From assembly GCA_964369605.1 (NCBI GenBank), contig CAYJFD010000001.1:1-64000 (forward strand): a stretch of 64,000 nt of DNA. The letters run 5' to 3'. The position numbers were made by a program, and so were the translations under genes. Below, piece by piece: positions 24,414 to 32,757 of the stretch (its first letter is position 1; each line of letters opens with the position of its first letter). A model generated the notes under the pieces. The model saw only the letters and a program-made list of their open reading frames with translations. It made no database searches and was not told where the DNA came from. The stretch comes from CAYJFD01 sp964369605 (GTDB taxonomy: Bacteria > Bacteroidota > Bacteroidia > Bacteroidales > UBA932).

Positions 24414-25703
24414 ATGAAGAATTTTGTAAAAGAACTAGAATGGAGAGGTATGATTAACAATATTATGCCAGGAACAGAAGAGCAGCTTCAAAAGGGCTTA
24501 ACGTCTGCTTATGTAGGAATCGATCCGACAGCTGATTCTCTTCATATTGGACACCTGGTAAGTATTATGATGCTTAAACACTTTCAGAATTGTGGACATA
24601 GACCTGTGGTATTAGTAGGTGGAGCAACAGGTATGATTGGTGACCCATCTATGAAATCAGCAGAGAGAAACCTTCTTGATGAGGCTACACTAAGGCATAA
24701 CCAAGATGCTATAAAAAAACAGTTATCCACTTTTCTTGATTTTGATAGTGATGCACCAAATGCTGCTATCTTAGTTAATAATTATGACTGGATGAAGGAT
24801 TTTAGTTTCCTAGACTTTGCGAGAGAGATCGGAAAGCACATCACTGTTAATTATATGATGTCGAAAGACTCTGTAAAGAAAAGAATTTCAGGGGACGAAA
24901 GAGAAGGTATGTCTTTTACTGAGTTTACTTATCAACTTCTACAAGGCTACGATTTCTTACATTTATACCAGAAGGAAAACTGCTGCCTACAAATGGGAGG
25001 AAGTGATCAGTGGGGCAATATTACTACTGGCTCTGAGTTAATTCGCAGAAAAGTTCAAGGAGAGGCTTTCGCACTTACTTGTCCTCTAATCACTAAGGCT
25101 GATGGGGGAAAATTCGGAAAAACTGAACAAGGAAACATCTGGCTTTCGACCGAGTATACTTCGCCTTACGCCTTTTACCAATTCTGGCTAAATGTTAGCG
25201 ATGATGACGCTAAGAAGTATATCAAAATATTCACGATGCTAACACAGCAAGAGGTTGAAGCAGCTATTTCACAACACGAAGAAGCTCCACACCAACGCTC
25301 TCTTCAGAAGCTCCTAGCCAAGGAAGTAACAATCATGGCTCACGGAGAAAATGAGTACAACAAATCATTAGAGGCCTCTAGTATTTTATTTGGAAACTCT
25401 ACTTCTGAAATATTACGCAAACTTGATGAGAGTACCTTCCTTTCAGTGTTTGATGGAGTACCTCAGTTTAATGTTCCAAAAGCAGAATTAAATAAGAATA
25501 TAATAGAGACGCTTGCTGTTAGCACTGCTATTTTTCCATCAAAAGGGGAGTGTAGAAAGATGATACAAGCAGGTGGATTATCAATAAATAAAGATAAGAA
25601 TCAAGATATAGACTATGTAATAGACGAAAAGGATTTATTAAACGGGAAATACATCCTAGTCCAAAAAGGTAAAAAGAACTATTACATAATTAAATGCGAA
25701 TAA
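24414..25703 (+). CDS. tyrS: Tyrosyl-tRNA synthetase
   Basis: Class I synthetase of 429 residues that charges tRNA-Tyr. The catalytic core shows GIDPTADSLHIGHLVS with the HIGH motif, GGATGMIGDPS, the tyrosine pocket LLQGYDFLHLY, QMGGSDQWGNI, and KFGKTEQGN as the KMSKS counterpart. The C-terminal S4 RNA-binding domain holds GECRKMIQAGGLSINK. rbfA begins one base after its stop, so this is a translation-related operon that continues into an ABC permease. Confidence 0.98.
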   Translation: MKNFVKELEWRGMINNIMPGTEEQLQKGLTSAYVGIDPTADSLHIGHLVSIMMLKHFQNCGHRPVVLVGGATGMIGDPSMKSAERNLLDEATLRHNQDAIKKQLSTFLDFDSDAPNAAILVNNYDWMKDFSFLDFAREIGKHITVNYMMSKDSVKKRISGDEREGMSFTEFTYQLLQGYDFLHLYQKENCCLQMGGSDQWGNITTGSELIRRKVQGEAFALTCPLITKADGGKFGKTEQGNIWLSTEYTSPYAFYQFWLNVSDDDAKKYIKIFTMLTQQEVEAAISQHEEAPHQRSLQKLLAKEVTIMAHGENEYNKSLEASSILFGNSTSEILRKLDESTFLSVFDGVPQFNVPKAELNKNIIETLAVSTAIFPSKGECRKMIQAGGLSINKDKNQDIDYVIDEKDLLNGKYILVQKGKKNYYIIKCE

Positions 25704-25704
25704 T

Positions 25705-26046
25705 ATGGAAGGAGAAAGTACAAGACAACTAAAGGTAGCAAAGGAACTTCAACGTGTCCTTGCAGAGATTATTAGATCTCAAGGAATGGCAGCTTATGAT
25801 GGAGCACTTCTTACAGTAAGTGGAGTGAAGATAAGTCCTGACTTAGCTATTGCTAGGGTATATATTAGCTGTTTCCCATCCTCTAAAAGCGAGGCAGCTA
25901 TAGCTCAATTAGAGTCTAACACTAAGGCTATTCGTGGCACGATGGGACGCCAGGTTGCAAAACAACTAAGAATTATACCTGAATTAAGCTTCTTTTTAGA
26001 TAACTCCTTAGATTACGTAGAGCATATCGAGAGTCTACTAAAATAA
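25705..26046 (+). CDS. rbfA: Ribosome-binding factor A
   Basis: RbfA helps mature the 5' end of 16S rRNA in the 30S subunit. The 113-residue protein is a single KH-like domain with the expected spacing: RQLKVAKELQRVLAEI at the start, VSGVKISPDLAIARVYIS in the middle and LRIIPELSFFLDNSLDYVEHI at the end. It is tightly packed between tyrS and a permease gene, with one base on either side. Confidence 0.95.
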   Translation: MEGESTRQLKVAKELQRVLAEIIRSQGMAAYDGALLTVSGVKISPDLAIARVYISCFPSSKSEAAIAQLESNTKAIRGTMGRQVAKQLRIIPELSFFLDNSLDYVEHIESLLK

Positions 26047-26047
26047 T

Positions 26048-27271
26048 ATGCACCTACCATTCTTCATAGCACGTCGATACCTATTTGCAAAGAAGTCACA
26101 CAATGTGATTAATATTATCTCTGCAATCAGTGCTATGGGAATACTCATTGGTTCAGCTGCTCTGGTGATTATCCTCTCCATTAATAATGGCTTTGGAGAA
26201 TTTGTAACAGGAATATATGGAAAGTACGAAGCAGATATACTCATAAGCCCCAAGGATACAAAAACATTCATCGCAGGCGAGGATCTTATAGATTACATTT
26301 CTAAGAATAAGGACATCAACTATATTTGCCCGATTATTCAAGACAGGGTTTTTCTTGACTATAAGGGCAGACAAGGCATAGGGCTTCTCAGAGGAGTTGA
26401 CTCTCTATATTCTATTGCTCATAACGCTAAGAGCTCTATTTCAGAGGGCGACTTTAGCTTAAGTTTTGGAGAAATTAACTATGCGATCATAGGGCAAGGA
26501 CTCTCGTCTAGTATGGGTATTCGTCCTCGATTCGTCGCTCCGGTAGAACTCTACTACCCTGCTAAGGGCAAACAAGTATCGCTTAGTAACCCCCTAGCAT
26601 CTTTGAATAGGGTTAATCTTTTCCCTCAGGGCGTAATTAGCATAAACCAAGAACTGGATAAGGATATAATTATCTGTTCTGCCCAAGTCGCAAAACAGCT
26701 TTTAGACTTCAAGGAGAAAGAATATAGTTACATAGAACTAATATTAGCACCTCAATCAAAAGGAGACAAATTAAAAGCAGAATTAGAGGAAAAATTTGGA
26801 GACAGCTATAGATTTCTAAATCGATTTCAGCAAAATGAGACTATCTATAAGATGATGAAGTATGAGAAGGCCGCTATATTCTCTATTCTAACACTAATTA
26901 TCCTTATTATAGCGATAAACATCTTCGGATCTTTAACTATGCTGATCATCGAAAAAAAGAATGATATTAAGACCCTAAGAAACATAGGAGCTGATAGTAA
27001 ACTTATCCGAAATATCTTCGTGATAGAAGGATGGCTAATTTGTTTATTAGGAAACAGCGTGGGGATAATTCTTGGAGTAGTAGTTAGTTTGATCCAGCAG
27101 AAATTTGGGATACTAAAAATGCCTGGCAGTTACCTTATTAACTCCTATCCCGTTGTTGTTGAGCCGTCAGACGTACTCCTAACCTTTGTTATTATTAGCG
27201 GAATAGGGCTAATAATAAGTCTTATTCCAGTCATTAAAGTGCTCCCTGTTATTAAGGAAGAACAATATTAA
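26048..27271 (+). CDS. FtsX/LolC-LolE family ABC transporter permease
   Basis: The 407-residue protein has the LolC/E layout: an N-terminal membrane segment (NVINIISAISAMGILIGSAA), a large periplasmic MacB-like domain of about 200 residues, then three membrane segments from residue 275 on. The motif IEKKNDIKTLRNIGAD is the coupling helix that contacts an ATPase. It should extract lipoproteins from the inner membrane together with a LolD ATPase, which is not in the window. Its 3' end overlaps the convergent gene at 27252 by 20 bases. Confidence 0.88.
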   Translation: MHLPFFIARRYLFAKKSHNVINIISAISAMGILIGSAALVIILSINNGFGEFVTGIYGKYEADILISPKDTKTFIAGEDLIDYISKNKDINYICPIIQDRVFLDYKGRQGIGLLRGVDSLYSIAHNAKSSISEGDFSLSFGEINYAIIGQGLSSSMGIRPRFVAPVELYYPAKGKQVSLSNPLASLNRVNLFPQGVISINQELDKDIIICSAQVAKQLLDFKEKEYSYIELILAPQSKGDKLKAELEEKFGDSYRFLNRFQQNETIYKMMKYEKAAIFSILTLIILIIAINIFGSLTMLIIEKKNDIKTLRNIGADSKLIRNIFVIEGWLICLLGNSVGIILGVVVSLIQQKFGILKMPGSYLINSYPVVVEPSDVLLTFVIISGIGLIISLIPVIKVLPVIKEEQY

Positions 27272-30200
27272 ATAAGAACTGGAAATAGTTCTGGCTAGCA
27301 CCTTGCTGTGGACCTGTCCTAGCATATCTCAAACCGACACTTACCTCTCCGTATAACTTTAAAACAAAGAAATCTAATAATAGATCTGCGCCATAGGAGT
27401 ATAAATGACTTGCGTGTGCTATATTATTATAATTATAGGCATAGTCTGCAAAAGGAATAAATCTAAGTCTCTTTAAATATAGGATATTATTTAAATCTAA
27501 GTCTCCTAAATAGATAGGAACAGCATAATCCAAAGTAGCCTTATAATAATAATCATTTGGGATGGTTCTTCCAGATTCTGTAAATGTATAACCTCTAGGT
27601 AAGTCAGAAAAAGAAAGTCTATAATTTTTTCCGTCAGAAAATTGTCTCTGGTACTCTAATCCAAGTCTAAGTCCTTGACTTCTTGTTAATCCAGGAAAAT
27701 ATGCATAAGAAGATATCTGTAGTGCATTCCCAAAATTCTCCCCTGCACTTGGCACTGATAAACCCATTACACTCACACTATATCCCCAACGTGGATAAAG
27801 AGCAGACTTAGCGATAGGGAGCATTTGGTAATACCTAAAACCATACTGCATAATATGCGCGTAAGCATTATACTCTAAATCATAAGAGTAATAAGAATCA
27901 TTATTCAGACTCCATCTAAACTGGGGAATAAAGCCTCTAGACCATCCATTTCCATATAAGTTTAGAGGATAATATACTAGAATACTTGTATTTGCATAGG
28001 TCTTATCTAACATAGGGCGCATCGACAGATAGTTTCCTAGCATACTACTTCCTAGCTTATAGTTCATCGCATTTCTTGTATTCACCTCCGCGCTTAACTC
28101 TATTGTTGGACCTAAGCCAGAGTATGAGAACTTGGCATGCCCTGCATGGAAACCATTCTTATACGAATATGCTAGCATAGTCTGCGCAGTACCTAATGAG
28201 TTCTGAGAATACGATGTGAATCCTAAAGAAGCGATATCATAGAAACTCTCATAACTCATAGATCTAATCCTATCTACATCATAATATATAGGTGCCCAAG
28301 AGTGAAATCTAAATAGATGCGACAACTTCCCATAACGCTTCGAGGGATACTTTGCTGTATCATATACATCTAATGCATCCTCCTGCGATCTTTTAAACTT
28401 GCTTTGCTGCTGCATCTGCTCTGTCATAAACTCTGCTTCCTCAAAGACAGTTGGCTTCTCAAAATCCATCTTTGTAGCATCCATAGCAGATAGTTGCAGG
28501 CTGTTTATATCATAGCCCTTAAGCTGATAGTCAGAATAATATATTAAGCTATCTTGCCCAAGGGCAATATCACTTGCTCCATAGGCAGAATTAGAAAGTC
28601 GAGTTAGGGTACTAGAATCAAGGTCGAAGCAGTAGATATTCTGCAAGCCATCCAGATCACTGGTGAAGTACAAGCTTCTTGCTTGCGAGGTCAAACCCTT
28701 AATAGTACGATATTGCGGAGCTATAACTTCTTCCCACGCTCCTGCGTTGTAAGTATAAATGCCAAGTCCCCTCTCATTTGTAACGCTACAATAGATTCTA
28801 TCCCCTACCCATGTTACTTCCTTAATTTGTCCCTTACCTGGAGCCTCTACCCTAAAAATAAGATCTCCGCTTTCCCTATCTAAAATTAGGGCATAGGAAG
28901 AACCTACAATAGGATATTCTACAACTGCGATACTATCTCCTCCTAGCGAAGGAGATGGATTATAATACCTCGTTCTTCCCTTATATTTCTTGAGTTTATT
29001 TTTAAACGGATCAAAAGAGCGAATCACTGAGAAATCCTCTAATGTCGCCGCATTTCTCTTGATCGTTTCACTCCAATAGATAATGTTATTACGATCTACA
29101 CTTAATTTAGAGGTAATTTGACTAAAATTTCTAACATGATGCTCCCTCCCCTGTTCATCTATATATACCATAATATCATTTTGCTCCATTCCATCCTTTA
29201 TAGCATAGACTCTTCTCTCTCCCGTTTCTTTATCATATATAGGTGTAGGATAACGATAATCAGTATGCAGTCTCTTTGGTTCAAGATTTAATTTCTCTCC
29301 AACAGTCAATTTGCCTCTCTGCTCCATCTCAGATTTCCACTCCCTAGACTTCTGCCTTACTAGGGTATCAAAAGCAATATACTTATTGACTCCTGTTAGA
29401 TCTGCAGCCGCTGACGATATCACAGAGGGATTATACCATTTATCTACTAGATTCTTTATGTACTCTCCTGGATAAAAATAATTATTTGAAAGCTTAGCAT
29501 TATTATACTCCTCGAAATAACCCATTACATACTCATTTGGAGTAAAATGTCTATACGAACCAAACCTATATCTTTCCCAGCTACGATAATCCCCATTAAT
29601 TAATGCCATCCTCATATATTGCTGAAACTCTGCATTCCTTCCTCTTCCTGTTTTTGTGTACACCGTCTCAGCAACTACCGCATCACCCTCTAAAAACACA
29701 CCTGTAGGATATAGACCGACTACTAATCCTATTATTTGATCTCCTAGGACGTATTTCATAGCCTTCCAGAAACCTATCTCAAAGGCCTCTATCTGTCCCA
29801 CATGCCTAGATTCGTGTATTACAAGATGTTCATCCCACAAATCTGCATTTCCATCATAAGCATCTGGAGTAGTATAGAGCTCCATTCGCCTAGGCGCCCA
29901 AGACACCATACCATTACTCAAAGTCGAATAAGGATGTAACACTACAGGTATTTTTCTTGGATTTATCTCTAGGGGCTCCATAACCTTACTCTTCCTCGAC
30001 TCCAATAAGTACAAATACCTCCTTGCCAAAGAATCTATTTCCTGAGGATAAATCAATGTATAATTTTCGGTTTCTATCTGCCTCCACTTCGCCCTAGCAG
30101 GGTCATTTCCCAGGGTATAGAACTGAGCACTTGCGAATTTCGAAATTAGCAATAGTGCGCATAGCGCAATAAGATACTTAATATTCTTATTCATTTTCAT
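27252..30200 (-). CDS. Exported HExxH-motif protein with propeller-like and barrel-like regions
   Basis: A 982-residue protein with signal peptide (NKNIKYLIALCALLLISKFA, cut near ASA). Residues 35-260 resemble a gluzincin metallopeptidase: HESRH at 129-133 fits HExxH, and FLEGDAVVAE downstream can supply the third zinc ligand. Residues about 310-600 show repeating strands with Y/W and SD turns, like a TolB-type propeller. From about 640 on, alternating aromatic strands rich in Y and S, ending FLFNIVLP, look like an outer-membrane barrel. ATG 30200 or 30194 may be the start. It overlaps the lipoprotein gene upstream by up to 14 bases, so the two are coupled. Not a family I can name; peptidase activity is inferred. 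Confidence 0.7.
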   Translation of the reverse strand: MKMNKNIKYLIALCALLLISKFASAQFYTLGNDPARAKWRQIETENYTLIYPQEIDSLARRYLYLLESRKSKVMEPLEINPRKIPVVLHPYSTLSNGMVSWAPRRMELYTTPDAYDGNADLWDEHLVIHESRHVGQIEAFEIGFWKAMKYVLGDQIIGLVVGLYPTGVFLEGDAVVAETVYTKTGRGRNAEFQQYMRMALINGDYRSWERYRFGSYRHFTPNEYVMGYFEEYNNAKLSNNYFYPGEYIKNLVDKWYNPSVISSAAADLTGVNKYIAFDTLVRQKSREWKSEMEQRGKLTVGEKLNLEPKRLHTDYRYPTPIYDKETGERRVYAIKDGMEQNDIMVYIDEQGREHHVRNFSQITSKLSVDRNNIIYWSETIKRNAATLEDFSVIRSFDPFKNKLKKYKGRTRYYNPSPSLGGDSIAVVEYPIVGSSYALILDRESGDLIFRVEAPGKGQIKEVTWVGDRIYCSVTNERGLGIYTYNAGAWEEVIAPQYRTIKGLTSQARSLYFTSDLDGLQNIYCFDLDSSTLTRLSNSAYGASDIALGQDSLIYYSDYQLKGYDINSLQLSAMDATKMDFEKPTVFEEAEFMTEQMQQQSKFKRSQEDALDVYDTAKYPSKRYGKLSHLFRFHSWAPIYYDVDRIRSMSYESFYDIASLGFTSYSQNSLGTAQTMLAYSYKNGFHAGHAKFSYSGLGPTIELSAEVNTRNAMNYKLGSSMLGNYLSMRPMLDKTYANTSILVYYPLNLYGNGWSRGFIPQFRWSLNNDSYYSYDLEYNAYAHIMQYGFRYYQMLPIAKSALYPRWGYSVSVMGLSVPSAGENFGNALQISSYAYFPGLTRSQGLRLGLEYQRQFSDGKNYRLSFSDLPRGYTFTESGRTIPNDYYYKATLDYAVPIYLGDLDLNNILYLKRLRFIPFADYAYNYNNIAHASHLYSYGADLLLDFFVLKLYGEVSVGLRYARTGPQQGASQNYFQFLFNIVLP

Positions 30201-31191
30201 AAGTGCTTAGTGTGTGAAGGAGAGAATTAAGAGTTGCGTCCTTCAATACAACGTTCTTATTCTTATCTAATAAATACAACGTAGGGATAGCCCTTATATT
30301 ATATAAAGGCACATTTGCGACTACCATATCTGGGTCATAGGCATTAATCCACTCTTTAGGATATATTGGCATATAGTCTAACCAAGCCTCTAGTTCTTGA
30401 TCAATATATAAATTCAGAATAGAAGCCTTATTTGCTACTAGCAGATCATTCACTAATGTATTCTGGGATAGAGAATTAATTATTTCAAAGCAAGCCTCAC
30501 ATTCTGGGTTACTAAAAAATATTATAATATAGTCCGTTGTCAAATCATCGAGCGAAGAAGTTTCTCCATTCCTAGTTGTGAATCTAAAATTCTCTGCTCT
30601 TAGACCAATTCTATTCATAGAGCAGTCTTTTAAATCTAGGGAGTATTTGTCCTTCTGCAGTTCTGTATAATAATGAGAATCCAAGATTACATTTAAGACT
30701 GAAATATAGAGCTCTTCATTTCTAAAATTTGAGTTCGGATTATATAAATATAACTCAAACAGCTCCATTAAATCAATATATAGTTTCTCTGACACTCCTT
30801 CTCTTAGAGAGGACAGAAATGACTCAAGAGCCTTGGTTGCCTTATTTATTTCTAATACAGTTAGTACTTCTATATATGATTGAAATGCTGCCTGAAACTT
30901 ATCTTTTGTTAAACCACCTACCAGAGCAGTGTCTTTAGAATAATCCTTCTGTGCTTTTAAATAGTTAGCCCAATAGTTATTTGCAACATAATCTAGGGCA
31001 TCTTCTTGAGATACAATATAACTTGGCACAGATATATATGGAAAATCACTCTTATATTCTTGCTTTATTAACTGAGGTTGTTGACTTTTTGACTTCGAAG
31101 AAGTATTCCCACAAGCAATAAAAGTTACGAAACATAGAAAAATAAAGACCTGCTTTGTCAAAGTAGACTTAAAAAAACTTACTGAGTTCAT
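30187..31191 (-). CDS. Thioredoxin-like lipoprotein (DUF5106/TlpA type)
   Basis: A lipoprotein signal ends in FIACGN. The 334-residue chain has an all-helical N-terminal part (about 40-190), then a thioredoxin-fold domain. That domain begins NFRFTTRNGETSSLDDL, has FFSNPECEACFEI with a CEAC active site, and a cis-proline segment RAIPTLYLLDKN. It should act as a membrane-anchored disulfide reductase or isomerase in the periplasm. The proline is conserved and both cysteines are present. Its stop lies inside the start of the large HExxH protein gene, which suggests shared work in the envelope. Confidence 0.85.
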   Translation of the reverse strand: MNSVSFFKSTLTKQVFIFLCFVTFIACGNTSSKSKSQQPQLIKQEYKSDFPYISVPSYIVSQEDALDYVANNYWANYLKAQKDYSKDTALVGGLTKDKFQAAFQSYIEVLTVLEINKATKALESFLSSLREGVSEKLYIDLMELFELYLYNPNSNFRNEELYISVLNVILDSHYYTELQKDKYSLDLKDCSMNRIGLRAENFRFTTRNGETSSLDDLTTDYIIIFFSNPECEACFEIINSLSQNTLVNDLLVANKASILNLYIDQELEAWLDYMPIYPKEWINAYDPDMVVANVPLYNIRAIPTLYLLDKNKNVVLKDATLNSLLHTLSTYENE

Positions 31192-31231
31192 AATTCTAAC
31201 ATTTAATAGAAGAGTAAAGCTTATAATACAA

Positions 31232-31264
31232 AAAAGAGAGGACTTTCTTAAAGACCTCTCTTTT
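31232..31264. terminator. Hairpin terminator after tRNA-Gln
   Basis: AAAAGAGAGG pairs with CCTCTCTTTT around a 13-base loop, with A/T runs on both sides. It lies directly downstream of the leftward tRNA gene and ahead of the lipoprotein gene start at 31191. Confidence 0.8.
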
Positions 31265-31267
31265 ATG

Positions 31268-31338
31268 TTGACCTACTAGGATTCGAACCTAGACAGACAG
31301 AACCAAAATCTGTAGTGCTACCGTTACACCATAGGTCA
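31268..31338 (-). tRNA. tRNA-Gln (anticodon TTG)
   Basis: The minus strand folds as a cloverleaf: acceptor TGACCTA/TAGGTCA, D stem GTG/CAC, anticodon stem ACAGA/TCTGT with loop TTTTGGT (anticodon TTG), and T arm CTAGG/CCTAG with loop TTCGAAT. Discriminator is A and CCA is not encoded. The wobble U34 is the kind of base that MnmH converts to 2-selenouridine. Confidence 0.97.
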
Positions 31339-31368
31339 GTGAAATAGCGTTTTGCTTTATTCAGGGTG

Positions 31369-31376
31369 CAAAGATA
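31369..31376 (-). promoter_or_regulatory. Predicted -7 box for tRNA-Gln
   Basis: The minus strand reads TATCTTTG, 30 bases ahead of the mature tRNA. It sits in the short gap after the DedA-type gene. Confidence 0.5.
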
Positions 31377-31386
31377 TTATTTTTTT

Positions 31387-31854
31387 CTAAATTCCTAAAA
31401 AATTTAGAAAATTTTCTCCAAATTTTTCAAATAAAATTATCCAAACTGCGAATCTTGCAGCTCTACCTAGCAGTGATAGCATAGAAAATTTCAAAAATGA
31501 GACCTTATAAAAGCCCAAACCGATAGAAAATATCTCTCCTACGATAGGAAGCCAAGCAAAAATGGCTAACCAAATTCCATATTTCTCTATCTTTGTCTGC
31601 TGTCTTTCTAGTTTTGATCTAGTAACTCCTAGGTACTTCTCTATTAAATCCCATCTTCCTGTTCTTCCTAATGCATAAGAAGTCATGCCTCCTAGGCAGT
31701 TCCCCGCAGTCGCAACAAGCAATGTAAGTAGTGGATTTCCTCCTGCCATCAACATTCCCACTAATAAAAAGTCCGAGGAAAGAGGGACTATCGTAGATGC
31801 AACAAGTGAGCCTATAAACAAACCCAAATATCCCCACTCCAGTAAAAATTCCAT
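31387..31854 (-). CDS. YqaA/DedA (SNARE-associated) family membrane protein
   Basis: A 155-residue integral membrane protein with four or five hydrophobic segments. Family features are the N-terminal LGLFIGSLVASTIVPLSSD, then AGNCLGGMTSYALGR and FAWLPIVGEIFSIGLGFY. DedA relatives are linked to undecaprenyl-phosphate or phospholipid recycling and envelope potential; the role of the short YqaA type is not known. It lies one base after tadA and is probably cotranscribed with it. Confidence 0.88.
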   Translation of the reverse strand: MEFLLEWGYLGLFIGSLVASTIVPLSSDFLLVGMLMAGGNPLLTLLVATAGNCLGGMTSYALGRTGRWDLIEKYLGVTRSKLERQQTKIEKYGIWLAIFAWLPIVGEIFSIGLGFYKVSFLKFSMLSLLGRAARFAVWIILFEKFGENFLNFLGI

Positions 31855-31855
31855 A

Positions 31856-32302
31856 CTACCCTCTTAGTTTCTTAAAAAAATTAGATACTATTTCCCCACA
31901 CTCCTGCTCTAGAATTCCATTTTCTACTTTTGTTTTTGGATGGAGTAATGAACCAGTGTACAAGCTATATCCTCTTTTTTCATCTTTTGCCCCATAATAA
32001 AGTTCTTTAATCTGGGCCCAAGCTAAAGCTCCAGCACACATAGGGCAAGGCTCGATCGTAACATAGATACTACAGTCATGTAAATACTTTCCTCCAAGAT
32101 GATCTGCTGCTATCGTTATAGCCTGCATCTCTGCGTGGGCTGTAGGGTCATTTAGCCTCTCTGTTAAGTTATGCGCCCTTGCTATTATCCTGTCTCCACT
32201 AACTATTACTGCTCCAATAGGAACCTCCCCTGCCTCTTGGGCCTTATTTGCCTCCTTCAAGGCCTCTCTCATATAATATTCTTTTCTATCTTCTAAAGTC
32301 AT
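31856..32302 (-). CDS. tadA: tRNA-specific adenosine deaminase
   Basis: TadA converts A34 to inosine in tRNA-Arg(ACG). The 148-residue protein has the zinc deaminase motifs TAHAEMQAI (HAE) and PCPMCAGAL (PCxxC), with GEVPIGAVIV before them. It closely fits TadA in length; guanine deaminases of the same fold are the main alternative. It carries its own -7 box in the gap to groES. Confidence 0.92.
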   Translation of the reverse strand: MTLEDRKEYYMREALKEANKAQEAGEVPIGAVIVSGDRIIARAHNLTERLNDPTAHAEMQAITIAADHLGGKYLHDCSIYVTIEPCPMCAGALAWAQIKELYYGAKDEKRGYSLYTGSLLHPKTKVENGILEQECGEIVSNFFKKLRG

Positions 32303-32328
32303 ATTGTCAGTTTCCTCACTTAAAAGTG

Positions 32329-32336
32329 CAAATGTA
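32329..32336 (-). promoter_or_regulatory. Predicted -7 box for tadA
   Basis: The minus strand reads TACATTTG, 26 bases before ATG 32302. Confidence 0.5.
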
Positions 32337-32359
32337 GTAACAATTTGTCAGATAAATTT

Positions 32360-32367
32360 TATATTTG
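32360..32367 (+). promoter_or_regulatory. Predicted -7 box for groES-groEL
   Basis: TATATTTG on the plus strand. It would give an untranslated leader of about 95 bases. No CIRCE inverted repeat (TTAGCACTC-N9-GAGTGCTAA) is present, so HrcA control is not evident. Confidence 0.45.
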
Positions 32368-32386
32368 AAGTCCCTTATTAAGTCAA

Positions 32387-32407
32387 GAGCCTATTGGCTC
32401 ATTTTTT
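32387..32407 (+). terminator. Terminator-like hairpin in the groESL leader
   Basis: GAGCC-TATT-GGCTC followed by ATTTTTT. The stem is only five pairs, so read-through should be common. It lies between the predicted promoter and groES and could attenuate or stabilise the leader. Confidence 0.45.
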
Positions 32408-32466
32408 GCTTAATACTAAGGAGAAAAGAATAATATTAATAACTAAAAATACAAAAAATAATAACG

Positions 32467-32736
32467 ATGAATATTAAACCATTAGCAGACAGAGTTCTTA
32501 TTGAACCAAAAGAGGCTGAAGTAAAAACAGCCAGTGGAATCTACATCCCTGATACAGCTAAAGAAAAACCTCAACAAGGAACAGTAGTAGCAGTAGGCGG
32601 AGGAAAAAAAGACGAGCCAATGGAATTAAAGGTTGGTGATACAGTTCTTTACGGAAAATATGCAGGAACTGAACTTAATGTAGAGGGTAAAGATTACCTT
32701 ATGATGCGTCAATCTGACGTACTCGCAATCATGTAA
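32467..32736 (+). CDS. groES: Co-chaperonin GroES
   Basis: GroES caps the GroEL ring. The 89-residue protein has MNIKPLADRVLIEPKEAE at the start, the mobile loop around ASGIYIPDTAKEKP, and the GDTVLYGKYAGTEL strand. Length is typical for the short bacterial form. groEL follows after 21 bases. The leader is A-rich with no Shine-Dalgarno close to the ATG, as usual in this phylum. Confidence 0.98.
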   Translation: MNIKPLADRVLIEPKEAEVKTASGIYIPDTAKEKPQQGTVVAVGGGKKDEPMELKVGDTVLYGKYAGTELNVEGKDYLMMRQSDVLAIM

Positions 32737-32757
32737 TAATAAAAGTAATATATATAT

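Noticed and set aside
32441..32466. TTAATAACT near groES as a second copy of the repeat cluster
   Set aside because: A single copy in an A/T-rich leader is expected by chance.
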